DNA of 64,000 bases from Hydrogenophilales bacterium 28-61-23 (GCA_002281555.1 NCGJ01000010.1:134190-198189), one strand, 5' to 3'; counted from the first letter of the stretch, positions 1-9,119 are shown. The notes: a model not told the origin generated them from the sequence alone. Numbers and translations are program-made.

Positions 1-375
1 CGCGCAGGGGAAAAAGTGTTCCTCCATTCTTAGTCCCCTGGCTTTATTGCTGGCCTCTTTTAGTCTTTGTATTAAAACGATTCTTTGGTCGTCTTGCAGT
101 GTGTCGTTGATGTGTTTTGATATCGCAATAATCTCATATCCAAATACTTCGACACGAGTAGAGCAGCAGTGACTGCATCCCGCTTTACATTCAATTTTAA
201 TTGAATGTTTTATAATATTGTTAGATATTTGTTTGTCAAGTCGCTTATAGCACTCCTTAACGCCATTAAAGATGGCCTTGGGTGTTTTCTCTGTCAGGAA
301 TGTGTTTTTAGCAATGCGCAACTCGCGTTGAAAATTTTCCGCGAGTTCTTGTTGATACTGATCGACTGCCGTCAT
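1..375 (-). CDS. YkgJ-type cysteine-cluster protein, 3' end cut by the window edge
   Basis: Reading the minus strand from an ATG at 375 gives 125 open codons that run off the window at base 1, so only the N-terminal part is present. The translation starts MTAVDQYQQELAENF and carries the cluster CKAGCSHCC at about residues 67-75. That CxxGCxxCC pattern is typical of the YkgJ/Fe-S-cluster-like zinc- or iron-chelating family, whose later cysteines would lie beyond the edge. The biochemical role of the family is poorly known. The gene is AT-richer than the core genes further right, which fits an accessory region. The start is the first ATG of the frame; no strong ribosome site was seen. The family call rests mainly on the cysteine spacing. 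Confidence 0.72.
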   Translation of the reverse strand, partial: MTAVDQYQQELAENFQRELRIAKNTFLTEKTPKAIFNGVKECYKRLDKQISNNIIKHSIKIECKAGCSHCCSTRVEVFGYEIIAISKHINDTLQDDQRIVLIQRLKEASNKARGLRMEEHFFPCA

Positions 376-485
376 ATTGGGCTCCCCACAAACCATCAGC
401 TATTGGTGATTGGATAGTAAGCTGCTGAAGCTGGCTAGTCTATATCCCCTCTATATCCCCTGCTGTGGCACATAAGAGTCTAAGT

Positions 486-510
486 TCAATCCACTAGTCA
501 GGTGGATTGA
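486..510. repeat. 9-bp inverted repeat, possible hairpin or operator
   Basis: TCAATCCAC (486-494) and GTGGATTGA (502-510) are exact inverted copies separated by 7 bases. The element lies in the 222-base gap between the end of the PEP-CTERM gene and the YkgJ-type start. It could be an operator for the YkgJ-type gene or an RNA hairpin. Nothing else in the gap decides between these. Two short tandem TATATCCCCT units lie just before it, around 440-461. Confidence 0.35.
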
Positions 511-547
511 CGTTGTGGGATGCGCAAAGGAACTACTGAACAATCCA

Positions 548-571
548 TCACTCCGGCTTGCGCCGGAATGA
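548..571 (-). terminator. Hairpin just downstream of the PEP-CTERM gene
   Basis: Arms 548-557 and 562-571 pair at 9 of 10 positions around a 4-base loop (CCGGC-TTGC-GCCGG core). It sits 27 bases past the stop of the minus-strand PEP-CTERM gene and could end its transcript, but no clear U-run follows on that strand. The core also resembles common dispersed GCCGGAATGA palindromes of proteobacteria, so it may be a REP-like repeat instead. Confidence 0.4.
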
Positions 572-597
572 TGCGAAGTTATTTGTTCAACTATTCA

Positions 598-1776
598 CTA
601 GGAGCGTTTGCGCATTGTGCCTGCTATAAGTGCCAACCCAACCAACATCATTGCGTAGGTTTCCGGTTCTGGTACGCCCGGGACTGCGTAGTCACTCCAG
701 CCTTCAGGGTTGACATAAGTTAGGGTGCGTGTGCCATCGGCACGCATCATGAAGGCGTAGCCTGCAAAAACGTTGTAATGTATTTTTGCGTCTGGAGTGC
801 CCTCTGCAACCATTGTAACGTCCCATGCCCAAGCGCATTCTCCAGTGGTGCTGTTGCATCGTTCAACCCATTTTTGGCTGCCGTCCGCCTCAAATGAGTC
901 CGCTGAAACCCATACCATTTTGGGAACAACACCGGCGCCAAGAAAGGAAACTTGGTTTTTCCAGGCCTCATCCAATTGCCCAGTGATGGGATTGGTGTTG
1001 TTTTCAACCGCTTGCCCAGTGAAGTGTTGCGATGTTGCGCTATTTGGATAAGTAACATCGACTACATACTCGCCGTAGCTGCGCATGGCAAAATCCGGAA
1101 CGAGCTGTGTGCTACTGTAGTTGCCTGGATCTCCCGGTATTCCTGATTCAAAATAAACATCAAATGCAAAATCGAAGGTAACTTGGCCAGCCATTCGCTC
1201 CAACGCGGCCGGATCTGAAGTCAAAACGGAACCACACCAGCCTCTTGCGTCAGATGTCGCATAGGGCTGGAAATTAATATTTGTGTTACGAGTGGCATCC
1301 GGATTAACCCCAGTCGCATCTCGATACTCATATTTAGTGTAAAGCTGAAATGCCATGTTATTTTTATCAACAAAGTAGTTACCTGCTTTGTCAATTTTCA
1401 TATCTCGGAATGTGCTCCCCCCTACAGTTGTATAGGCCCAGTTATAAAAATTAACCTGGCCATCCATGTTTCCGTTGCTGTACGTGGGAGTTCCTGTCAA
1501 ATCGCCAATTACCGTTTTTGGAGCATCACTGGTAAGCCAGTCTGGATCCTTGGTGACAACGGTCTGTACTTGCCCCACGCGAGACGGATCAAACCCACTA
1601 CCGACCTGGAAAGCGTTCGCGCCAACCGCTGTTGGGCCGGTATAGCCCATGTCATTAAATGTAATCGTGCCCGCAGATTTATAGGTTGCCGAATCAATAT
1701 TCGTCGTCCAAGTGGTTGACCATGCATGTGGGGCAATAAAAGTGGCTGCCACCAGTAGGCTTGCTTTTTTTAGCAT
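598..1776 (-). CDS. PEP-CTERM sorting-domain protein (exported surface or matrix protein)
   Basis: The protein has 392 residues. It begins with a classical signal peptide (MLKKASLLVAATFIAPHAWS, residues 1-20). It ends with a PEP-CTERM tail at about 368-392: the motif VPEPETYAMM, a hydrophobic stretch and the basic tail MRKRS. In this family the tail is recognised by an exosortase (XrtA/EpsH type) and the protein is handed to the exopolysaccharide or cell-surface route. The middle shows no catalytic motif I recognise; it is rich in Thr, Asn, Gly and aromatic residues, like a beta-rich adhesin or matrix protein. No exosortase or PrsK/PrsR pair is visible next to it, so sorting must rely on genes elsewhere. 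Its substrate or partner cannot be read from the sequence. Confidence 0.88.
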   Translation of the reverse strand: MLKKASLLVAATFIAPHAWSTTWTTNIDSATYKSAGTITFNDMGYTGPTAVGANAFQVGSGFDPSRVGQVQTVVTKDPDWLTSDAPKTVIGDLTGTPTYSNGNMDGQVNFYNWAYTTVGGSTFRDMKIDKAGNYFVDKNNMAFQLYTKYEYRDATGVNPDATRNTNINFQPYATSDARGWCGSVLTSDPAALERMAGQVTFDFAFDVYFESGIPGDPGNYSSTQLVPDFAMRSYGEYVVDVTYPNSATSQHFTGQAVENNTNPITGQLDEAWKNQVSFLGAGVVPKMVWVSADSFEADGSQKWVERCNSTTGECAWAWDVTMVAEGTPDAKIHYNVFAGYAFMMRADGTRTLTYVNPEGWSDYAVPGVPEPETYAMMLVGLALIAGTMRKRS

Positions 1777-1871
1777 CTGCTCTCTCCATCCTTTGCGATA
1801 TTAACCATGCCGATTACATGGCTGGTGTTACTAGCAAGAATTAGGCCTGATATGTCACCATCTTTCAACTT

Positions 1872-1893
1872 GTTGATTCATATATTGATCAAC
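1872..1893 (-). promoter_or_regulatory. Inverted repeat in an AT-rich stretch upstream of the PEP-CTERM gene
   Basis: GTTGAT (1872-1877) and ATCAAC (1888-1893) form a spaced palindrome about 100 bases before the minus-strand start at 1776. The surroundings (about 1850-1920) are strongly AT-rich, as expected for a promoter region. No convincing -35/-10 or -24/-12 pair could be fixed. Confidence 0.25.
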
Positions 1894-1989
1894 ACTTTAA
1901 TTAAATTATGAATTACTTATAAACCACCCCTCGTGTAAAAAAAACTGACAACTGCTTGCATGGCTTGCTGAAGTCGAGTCGGTTGGTTT

Positions 1990-2094
1990 CTCGACTACGC
2001 CGCCCCCGTGCCAGAACCCGAGACCTACGCCATGATGCTGGCCGGACTGGGCTTGGTCGGCTTCGCCGCGCGTCGCCAGAACCAACGGGTTTAA
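1990..2094 (+). pseudogene. Decayed 3' end of a second PEP-CTERM gene
   Basis: The plus strand reads LDYAAPVPEPETYAMMLAGL followed by GLVGFAARRQNQRV and a TAA at 2092-2094. This is a complete PEP-CTERM sorting tail with proline-glutamate motif, hydrophobic helix and Arg-rich end. No gene body goes with it: the same frame meets TGA at 1969-1971, and the only in-frame ATGs lie inside the tail. A good terminator follows at 2123. The likely reading is a gene whose front was lost by deletion. It is a diverged relative of the tail at 598-670 on the other strand (shared PEPETYAMM), not an exact copy. Confidence 0.8.
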
Positions 2095-2122
2095 TCCAGC
2101 GCTTTTACCCGCGTTTGACGCC

Positions 2123-2160
2123 AACCCCCGCGATGCAGGTCGCGGGGGTTTTTGTTTTTT
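2123..2160 (+). terminator. Rho-independent terminator of the lost PEP-CTERM gene
   Basis: A perfect 10-bp stem (AACCCCCGCG at 2123-2132, CGCGGGGGTT at 2141-2150) with an 8-base loop is followed by TTTGTTTTTT. It lies 28 bases after the remnant's stop codon and is better preserved than the gene it served. Confidence 0.88.
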
Positions 2161-2329
2161 GGATCGTCGGTGTGGTGTTTCTCAAGAGGCCGCTTGATGC
2201 CATAAAGCACATGTGTGGGGCGGGAAAGCGCCAACGTCTCTGTTGTTCCTCCCTCTTGTTTTCTTGTGTAGGTTGAGGTGATGAAAATGTATACACTTTG
2301 TATGTGTCTAGTTGCTGGAGATCGATACC

Positions 2330-2608
2330 ATGTCGAAAGAAGCCGTTTTTACACTGAAGCTGGAACCCGAACTGCGCGCTGAATTCATGGCCGAGGCCGA
2401 AACTGCTCACCGGCCGGCGTCACAGATTATTCGTGAACTGATGCGCGAGTACGTTCAACGCCAACGTGAGGCAAGGGAATATGACGAGTTCCTGCTCAGC
2501 AAGGTCGAGACCGCCAGGTTCTCCATGCTTGCCGGCGCGGGGCGGGCGAACGATGAAGTTGAAGCCGAGTTCTCCGCACGGCGTGCCAATGTGGCGGACT
2601 TGTTTTGA
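2330..2608 (+). CDS. ParD/CopG-like antitoxin
   Basis: The protein has 92 residues. The N-terminal MSKEAVFTLKLEPELRAEF followed by RPASQIIRELMREYVQ fits a ribbon-helix-helix DNA-binding fold. In this family that fold binds the operon's own operator, while the C-terminal half wraps the toxin. The ATG at 2330 was chosen over a TTG at 2312 because the RHH strand begins right after it. Its TGA (2606-2608) overlaps the TTG start of the next gene, the usual coupling of a toxin-antitoxin pair. The AT-rich stretch around 2287-2309, just upstream, is the obvious place for promoter and operator. Assignment to ParD rather than a related RHH family is inferred from the partner. Confidence 0.8.
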   Translation: MSKEAVFTLKLEPELRAEFMAEAETAHRPASQIIRELMREYVQRQREAREYDEFLLSKVETARFSMLAGAGRANDEVEAEFSARRANVADLF

Positions 2609-2889
2609 GGGTTGTTTGGACCCCCGAAGCACTGCGGGATCGAACTGAAGTGTGGGACTACATTGCGGCGAACAACCCACATGCGGCTGTCCGCGTGGAT
2701 GCGCTTTTCAGCGATGGGGTTGCCAGGTTGGCCGAATATCCAAAGTTGGGCAAGCCAGGAAAAATCCCTGGTACCCGCGAGTTGATCCCTCACGAAAGTT
2801 ATCGCTTGGTCTATGAGATCGATGGTGAAACGGTGTGGATTCTGGCCTTGGTGCATACGGCCAGACAATGGCCGCCTGTTCGAAATTGA
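2605..2889 (+). CDS. ParE/RelE-superfamily toxin
   Basis: The protein has 94 residues and starts at TTG 2605, overlapping the antitoxin stop by 4 bases. The sequence shows the ParE/RelE pattern: a WTPEALRDRTEVWDYI helix, a middle helix with ARLAEYPKLGKPG, then RELIPHESYRLVYEI and a final beta strand VWILALVHTARQWPP. ParE members inhibit DNA gyrase and RelE members cleave mRNA on the ribosome. The HTARQWP ending and the RHH-type partner favour ParE, but this is inference. The length is complete for the family, so the module looks intact. It sits beside a decayed gene, consistent with a variable region. Confidence 0.82.
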   Translation: MRVVWTPEALRDRTEVWDYIAANNPHAAVRVDALFSDGVARLAEYPKLGKPGKIPGTRELIPHESYRLVYEIDGETVWILALVHTARQWPPVRN

Positions 2890-2975
2890 TGGGTGGCGAG
2901 ATTTCTTCGGAAGATGTGGTTTGCCTTGCCATGGTCCGATTGCCTTGCTTGTCCGATGCGTTCGCGCACGCTCGG

Positions 2976-4898
<1,923 letters not shown>

Positions 4899-4910
4899 TC
4901 GGGCGGCTGA

Positions 4911-4946
4911 ACAAGTAAAAACAAAGCGGGCGGCCAGGCCGCCCGC
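4911..4946 (-). terminator. Rho-independent terminator after the DksA-like gene
   Basis: A 9-bp GC stem (4926-4934 with 4938-4946, loop of 3) is followed on the minus strand by TTTGTTTTT. It lies between the stop of the DksA-like gene and the start of uup and separates the two transcripts. Confidence 0.88.
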
Positions 4947-4970
4947 GAGAGGGAAAGGCTGCGCTTCGGC

Positions 4971-5369
4971 TCAGATCGTGCCGTGGCTTTGGCCGGCGTG
5001 CGTGTGCTCGAAATGGTCCTGGCACTTCACGCAACGGGTGGAAACAGGATTGGCGACCAGGCGCGCGGCCGGGATTTTTGCTTCGCAATCGACGCACAGG
5101 CCGAAATCTTTGTCGTCGAGACGCAGGCGCGCATTTTCCAGCGCCCGCAGCATGCGGACTTCATGATCCAGACGCGCCGCGGACAAATTGCCCAATGTCA
5201 CCGCCAGCGCTTCATCGGCGCTGTCGCCGGAGGCTCGGCCGAGCACTTCGGCAAATTGCGTCTGGCCGCTTTCTTCCAGCGCGGCCTGCATGGCCTTGAT
5301 CAGATTCGTGCGTTGGTGTTCGAGTGCCGCGCGGATTTTGGTACGGTCTTGCGAGGTGAGATGGCTCAT
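4971..5369 (-). CDS. DksA/TraR-family zinc-finger protein
   Basis: The protein has 132 residues. A long helical N-terminal part (about 8-85) is followed by a four-cysteine zinc finger CVDC...CVKC (Cys 92, 95, 113, 116), the DksA/TraR signature. DksA binds the secondary channel of RNA polymerase and works with ppGpp. The acidic pair that DksA carries at its coiled-coil tip is replaced here by sequence around SGDSADEALAV, which still contains acidic residues, so a DksA-like paralogue is likelier than true DksA. It lies 11 bases after the peroxiredoxin gene on the same strand, so the two probably form an operon ending at 4911-4946. Confidence 0.85.
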   Translation of the reverse strand: MSHLTSQDRTKIRAALEHQRTNLIKAMQAALEESGQTQFAEVLGRASGDSADEALAVTLGNLSAARLDHEVRMLRALENARLRLDDKDFGLCVDCEAKIPAARLVANPVSTRCVKCQDHFEHTHAGQSHGTI

Positions 5370-5380
5370 GACAGCGCTTT

Positions 5381-5980
5381 CTATGGGTTGTTGCGGGGTG
5401 GAGTTCGCGGGGAGATGCCTGGATTATTCGCCCCGGAAGAGGGCGCTACAAGCTTAAATCGCGTTAGATCGGCCAGGATTTCCTGGGCATGGTGGTCGGC
5501 GACAATTTCACGATAGACCTTAGCGATTCGGCCGTCAGGGTCAATCACGAAAGTGTGCCGTTTGGCGAAGCGGAAAATACCGAAATCCCAGAGCGAACCG
5601 TAGGCGCACGCGACGGCGGCATTCGGGTCGACCAGCAAGGGAAACGGCAGCCTGTGCCGTTGCGCGAACTTGGCATGGCTGGCCGCGTCATCCAGCGAAA
5701 CGCCAAGCAGCGCGACAGCGCGCGCCTGAAACTCGGCGTAGCCATCGCGCAGATTGCAGGCTTCGGCGGTGCAAGTGGGCGTTTCGTCCCTGGGGTAAAA
5801 ATACAGCACCAGCCAGCGCCCGCGATAATCCGCCAGCCGATGCCGTCCCCGGGCCGCGTCGTACAAATCGAAATCGGGCGCCGCCGAACCGATTGCCGGT
5901 GGCGGCGCTTGCCTGGACCAGAGCACCGCCAGCATCGCCAGGACACCCAGAACGATCGGAATCAGCAGGAATTTCAGCAA
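5381..5980 (-). CDS. Membrane-anchored Bcp/PrxQ-type peroxiredoxin
   Basis: The protein has 199 residues from a TTG at 5980 that has GAGG six bases upstream. A longer frame reaching 6049 would run almost into the tRNA and add sequence unlike the family. Residues 4-21 are a hydrophobic anchor or signal; the thioredoxin fold follows. The motif TPTCTAEACNLRD gives the peroxidatic Cys70 and a resolving Cys75, the CxxxxC arrangement of atypical 2-Cys Bcp enzymes, with the FYPRD strand just before it. It should reduce H2O2 and organic peroxides at the periplasmic face or membrane. The DksA-like gene directly downstream suggests joint expression. Confidence 0.87.
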   Translation of the reverse strand: MLKFLLIPIVLGVLAMLAVLWSRQAPPPAIGSAAPDFDLYDAARGRHRLADYRGRWLVLYFYPRDETPTCTAEACNLRDGYAEFQARAVALLGVSLDDAASHAKFAQRHRLPFPLLVDPNAAVACAYGSLWDFGIFRFAKRHTFVIDPDGRIAKVYREIVADHHAQEILADLTRFKLVAPSSGANNPGISPRTPPRNNP

Positions 5981-6063
5981 GCCATACCTCGCTCGTGGGT
6001 TAAAATTCGCGCCGTTTTTGTGACGCGTTCCGCATCGGAAGCGTACCAAAATTCTTTGAATAT

Positions 6064-6139
6064 GCCCCCGTAGCTCAGTGGATAGAGCATCCCCCTCCTA
6101 AGGGGAGGGTCACACGTTCGATTCGTGTCGGGGGCACCA
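6064..6139 (+). tRNA. tRNA-Arg (anticodon CCT)
   Basis: A complete cloverleaf: acceptor GCCCCCG pairs with CGGGGGC, the D arm begins TAGCTC, the anticodon loop is CTCCTAA with anticodon CCT, and the T arm contains TTCGATT. The terminal CCA is encoded (6137-6139). It reads AGG codons and is transcribed opposite to the flanking genes. Confidence 0.97.
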
Positions 6140-6259
6140 GTTGTGTATGAATGTGGGCACCGTTAACACGGTGTCCATTTTCATTTCTGAGGCTGGCGGC
6201 GCTATCAAACCTACGGAGCTTTTTCGGTGCGCCTTTCGGTTTGATCGCCGATCGTTTCG

Positions 6260-7108
6260 CTAACCCGCGTCCTGCATCCGCAACTGCCTTGCCGCCTCTT
6301 CGAATTTCGCGTCGTCGATTTCCCGGATGACGCTGTTCAGATCGACCGGTTTGTTGCTCTGCATGAAGCGGCCGCTGAGCGGCGAATCCGGTTTGAGTTC
6401 GCCGTGTTCGTATAACGCCCAGATTTCCTTGCCGTAATGTGTGGTCAACAGTTCCGGCGCGTAGCGTCCGAAGTAGTTGATCAGATTCTCGACGTCGCGC
6501 TCCAGCATGGCTTTGGCGTGGTTGTTGCCGGCGGCGTCGACCGCTTGCGGCAGATCGATGATGACCGGGCCGTCGGCGCTGATCAGAATGTTGAATTCCG
6601 ACAAGTCGCCGTGGATGACGCCGGCGCACAGCATCAGCACCACTTGTCGTATCAAGGCGTGGAAATGCACTCGCGCTTGTTCCGGGCTGAATTCGACATC
6701 GTTCAGACGTGGCGCGGCGTTGCCGTGTTCGTCGGTGACCAGTTCCATCAGCAACACGCCGGCATGGAAGTTGTACGGCGTCGGTACGCGCACGCCGGCG
6801 CGGGCCAGGCGATACAGGGCGTCGACCTCGGCGTTTTGCCAGGCTTCTTCCTGCGCTTCCCGCCCGTATCGCGAGCCCTTGGCCATGGCGCGCGCCTGGC
6901 GGCTGTTTTTGACCTTGCGGTTTTCGGTGTAGTCGACGCTCTGGCGGAAGGCGCGTTTGTTGGCTTCCTTGTAAACCTTGGCGCAGCGCACGTCGTCGCC
7001 GCAGCGGACGACGAACACCATGGCCTCTTTGCCGCTCATCAGTTGGCGGATGACGTCGTCGATCAGGCCGTCTTCAAGCAGCGGTTCGAGTCGTTTCGGG
7101 ATTTTCAT
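6260..7108 (-). CDS. RIO1-type atypical serine/threonine kinase
   Basis: The protein has 282 residues. Kinase elements are readable in order: a nucleotide-binding segment around GKEAMVFVVRCGDDVRCAKVYK, the catalytic loop HGDLSEFNIL near residue 175 (Asp and Asn in place) and the metal-binding segment IIDLPQAV, where RIO proteins use a D-x-PQ form instead of DFG. The ADE-box-like ENRKVKN and the absence of usual activation-loop sequences match the RIO1 family. In bacteria these kinases have been tied to motility and stress responses; substrates are unknown. No operon partner is evident: its 3' side faces the tRNA and its 5' side diverges from the metalloprotease gene. Confidence 0.88.
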   Translation of the reverse strand: MKIPKRLEPLLEDGLIDDVIRQLMSGKEAMVFVVRCGDDVRCAKVYKEANKRAFRQSVDYTENRKVKNSRQARAMAKGSRYGREAQEEAWQNAEVDALYRLARAGVRVPTPYNFHAGVLLMELVTDEHGNAAPRLNDVEFSPEQARVHFHALIRQVVLMLCAGVIHGDLSEFNILISADGPVIIDLPQAVDAAGNNHAKAMLERDVENLINYFGRYAPELLTTHYGKEIWALYEHGELKPDSPLSGRFMQSNKPVDLNSVIREIDDAKFEEAARQLRMQDAG

Positions 7109-7196
7109 AGGCGGATTCTGTGCAGTGAATATTGCTCAAGTGTAGTGGCCGAAGTCGAACTAACATCACACTATCTGTTTGGACAATCTTTCTGCC

Positions 7197-7745
7197 ATGA
7201 CTATAGGGGCGATCGGCGCTTCAGCCGGTTTCAATTCGACGCAACTTTCCCGGCCCGCCCAGGCCGCCGGGCGGGAGGCGCTTAGCCCGGCACAGCAACA
7301 GCAAGTCCAGAAGTTGAAGCAGATCGACCAGAAGGTACGCGCGCACGAAGCCGCGCACATGGCGGCCGGCGCGGGGCTGACCGGCGGCGCGAATCTGGAA
7401 TATGTGCGCGGCCCGGATGGCAGGCAGTATGCCGTGGCGGGCGAGGTGAGTATCGATACTTCGGCGGCGCAGACGCCGGAGCAGACCATCGAGAAGGCCA
7501 AACGCATCCAGGCGGCCGCGTTGGCGCCCGCCGATCCGTCTTCTCAGGATAGGTCGGTGGCCGCCCAGGCGGCGCAAATGGCGACCCAGGCGCAGGCCGA
7601 ACTGAACCGGACGCGGCGGGACGGCGATGCGGAATCCAACGCGGGGCCCGCCGCAAATGCGGCAACGTCCCGTGACAGGCGAGCCGTTGCCGCTTACTCC
7701 AATCTGGAACCCCAACCGGAATCGATATTGAGTCTGTTCGCTTGA
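7197..7745 (+). CDS. Putative SprA-related/CJM1_0395-family metalloprotease
   Basis: The protein has 182 residues from an ATG at 7197; a TTG at 7179 in the same frame is less likely. The key motif is HEAAHMAAG at 50-58 (HExxH zinc site), followed by GLTGGANLEYVRGPDGRQYAVAGEVSIDTS, the conserved core of this small family. A Gln/Ala-rich helical tail (about 105-150) follows. There is no obvious signal peptide. HExxH supports zinc-dependent proteolysis, but the natural substrate is unknown. It is divergent from the RIO1 kinase gene and converges on sodB. Confidence 0.75.
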   Translation: MTIGAIGASAGFNSTQLSRPAQAAGREALSPAQQQQVQKLKQIDQKVRAHEAAHMAAGAGLTGGANLEYVRGPDGRQYAVAGEVSIDTSAAQTPEQTIEKAKRIQAAALAPADPSSQDRSVAAQAAQMATQAQAELNRTRRDGDAESNAGPAANAATSRDRRAVAAYSNLEPQPESILSLFA

Positions 7746-7803
7746 TTGGTGAGGCAGGTGTCGATTGCGGGGCAGGGGGAGTTTTTTCTCAGGCGTCAAA
7801 GCA

Positions 7804-7826
7804 AAGGGCCGCATGAAGCGGCCCTT
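7804..7826 (-). terminator. Hairpin downstream of sodB
   Basis: AAGGGCCGC (7804-7812) pairs perfectly with GCGGCCCTT (7818-7826), loop of 5. On the minus strand it is followed by TGCTTTGA, a weak U-tract. It lies between the convergent ends of sodB and the metalloprotease gene and could serve both. Confidence 0.7.
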
Positions 7827-7848
7827 GTTTCGTGCGGGTTTCTTAAGT

Positions 7849-8436
7849 TCAGGCCGAGAAGTTGGCTTCCGCAAACGACCAGTTGACCAGATTGTTCAGG
7901 AATGTTTCCACGAACTTGGGACGCAGGTTGCGGTAGTCGATGTAGTAGGCGTGTTCCCACACGTCGACGCAGAGCAGGGCCTTGTCGGCGGTGGTCAGCG
8001 GGGTGCCGGCGGCGCCCATGTTGACGATGTCGACGGAACCGTCGGCCTTCTTCACCAGCCAGGTCCAGCCGGAACCGAAGTTGCCGACGGCGCTGGTCTG
8101 GAAGGCTTTCTTGAACTCATCCAGGCTGCCCCATTTGGCGTTGATGGCATCGGCCAGTGCGCCGGCGGGAGCGCCGCCGCCGTTGGGCTTCATGCAGTTC
8201 CAGAAGAAAGTGTGGTTGGAAACCTGGGCGGCGTTGTTGTAGATGCCACCGGCGGGCGCGGTCTTGACGATCTCTTCCAACGACTTGTTTTCAAAGTCGG
8301 TGCCCTTGATCAGGTTGTTCAGGTTGGTGACGTAAGCCTGATGGTGCTTGGCATAGTGGTAATCGAAGGTCTCGGCGCTCATGTGGGGAGCGAGCGCGTC
8401 TTTGGCGTAGGGCAGGGCGGGCAGTTGGTGTTCCAT
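7849..8436 (-). CDS. sodB: Iron superoxide dismutase SodB
   Basis: The protein has 195 residues, a full-length Fe/Mn SOD. The first metal ligand lies in the HYAKHHQAYV helix, the second in AAQVSNHTFFWNCM, and the last two in DVWEHAYYIDYRN. AVGNFGSGWTWLV and the residues around NNAAQVSNHTFFW are of the Fe-type pattern. There is no signal peptide, so the enzyme is cytosolic; it removes superoxide. It is a single gene with its own 259-base upstream region and a hairpin after the stop. Confidence 0.95.
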   Translation of the reverse strand: MEHQLPALPYAKDALAPHMSAETFDYHYAKHHQAYVTNLNNLIKGTDFENKSLEEIVKTAPAGGIYNNAAQVSNHTFFWNCMKPNGGGAPAGALADAINAKWGSLDEFKKAFQTSAVGNFGSGWTWLVKKADGSVDIVNMGAAGTPLTTADKALLCVDVWEHAYYIDYRNLRPKFVETFLNNLVNWSFAEANFSA

Positions 8437-8616
8437 GCGGGTATCTCCAGGGTTGTGTGAAACAGGGCGGGAAAAACTGGCGGCATTTTACGGGGCAGGA
8501 TGGTTGTCGGGCAATGCTTGACTGAATTCGTAGGCTATTGGCGACATGAATGTCAGGTTTTCCGGAAAAGGCTGCATGCGTTTGCTTATTCCCGCGCTGG
8601 GTATGATGGAATAATT

Positions 8617-8646
8617 GTTGACCAAAAGGGTCAACTATAGATACAG
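8617..8646 (+). promoter_or_regulatory. Palindrome overlapping a possible tusE promoter
   Basis: GTTGACC (8617-8623) and GGTCAAC (8629-8635) form a perfect inverted repeat with a 5-base spacer, 60 bases before the tusE start. TTGACC inside it could be a -35, with GATACA about 16 bases downstream as a weak -10. A repressor bound here would cover the promoter. The 259-base gap between sodB and tusE holds nothing else I can identify. Confidence 0.4.
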
Positions 8647-8695
8647 TTCGGCCATCTGATTTTTTGACATCGATTTTTGAAAGCGAGGACGCATC

Positions 8696-9028
8696 ATGGA
8701 ACTTGAAATTAACGGACGTACCGTCGAAACCGATCCCGAAGGCTATCTGGTCAATCTGGAAGACTGGTCTGAGGATGTCGCGATTTATCTGGCCAATCAG
8801 GACAAGCTGGAGCTGGGTGAAAACCACTGGAAGATCATCAACTACATGCGGGGTTACTTCCATGAGTACGGCACTGCGCCCAATCTGCGTTTCCTGCAGA
8901 AAGGCCTGAAGGAAGAGTTCGGCGACGAGTGGGGCGAGAAGAAATTCCTGTTCGATATTTTCCCGTTTGGACCCGCCAAGCAGGCAGGCCGCTACGCCGG
9001 CACGCCGAAACCGACCGGTTGCGTTTAA
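8696..9028 (+). CDS. tusE: TusE/DsrC-family sulfur-relay protein
   Basis: The protein has 110 residues, preceded by a GAGGA ribosome site. The family core is complete: DPEGYLVNLEDWSEDVA, a central helical part with NYMRGYFHEYGTAPNLR, and the C-terminal arm PKPTGCV with the conserved penultimate Cys109. In dissimilatory DsrC a second cysteine sits 11 residues earlier; here that position is Gly98 (QAGRYAG). A single-cysteine arm is the TusE form, which takes sulfur from TusBCD for tRNA 2-thiouridine synthesis, rather than the trisulfide-forming DsrC of sulfite reductase. The gene stands alone with a strong terminator. The TusE-versus-DsrC-paralogue choice is inference from the cysteine count. 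Confidence 0.88.
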   Translation: MELEINGRTVETDPEGYLVNLEDWSEDVAIYLANQDKLELGENHWKIINYMRGYFHEYGTAPNLRFLQKGLKEEFGDEWGEKKFLFDIFPFGPAKQAGRYAGTPKPTGCV

Positions 9029-9073
9029 TCAGTCCAGGCCTGCATGAAGACATAGCTCCATAAGGCTAAAATG

Positions 9074-9107
9074 GCCCCGACCGAGATGTCTCGGTCGGGG
9101 CTTTTTT
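9074..9107 (+). terminator. Rho-independent terminator of tusE
   Basis: A 13-bp perfect inverted repeat (GCCCCGACCGAGA 9074-9086 with 9089-9101) is followed by TTTTTT. It lies 46 bases after the tusE stop and 13 bases before the next start. Confidence 0.95.
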
Positions 9108-9119
9108 GATTGGACTGTC

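Noticed and set aside
205-417. 70-codon plus-strand frame near the left edge
   Set aside because: It overlaps the minus-strand YkgJ-type gene, which has a real cysteine-cluster motif.
1956-2276. 106-codon plus-strand frame
   Set aside because: It runs in a different frame through the PEP-CTERM remnant and its terminator; Arg/Leu-rich shadow.
6075-6629. Minus-strand frame ending LVPPTRIERVTLPLGGGCSIH
   Set aside because: The end is antisense to tRNA-Arg(CCT), and the rest overlaps the RIO1 kinase gene in another frame.
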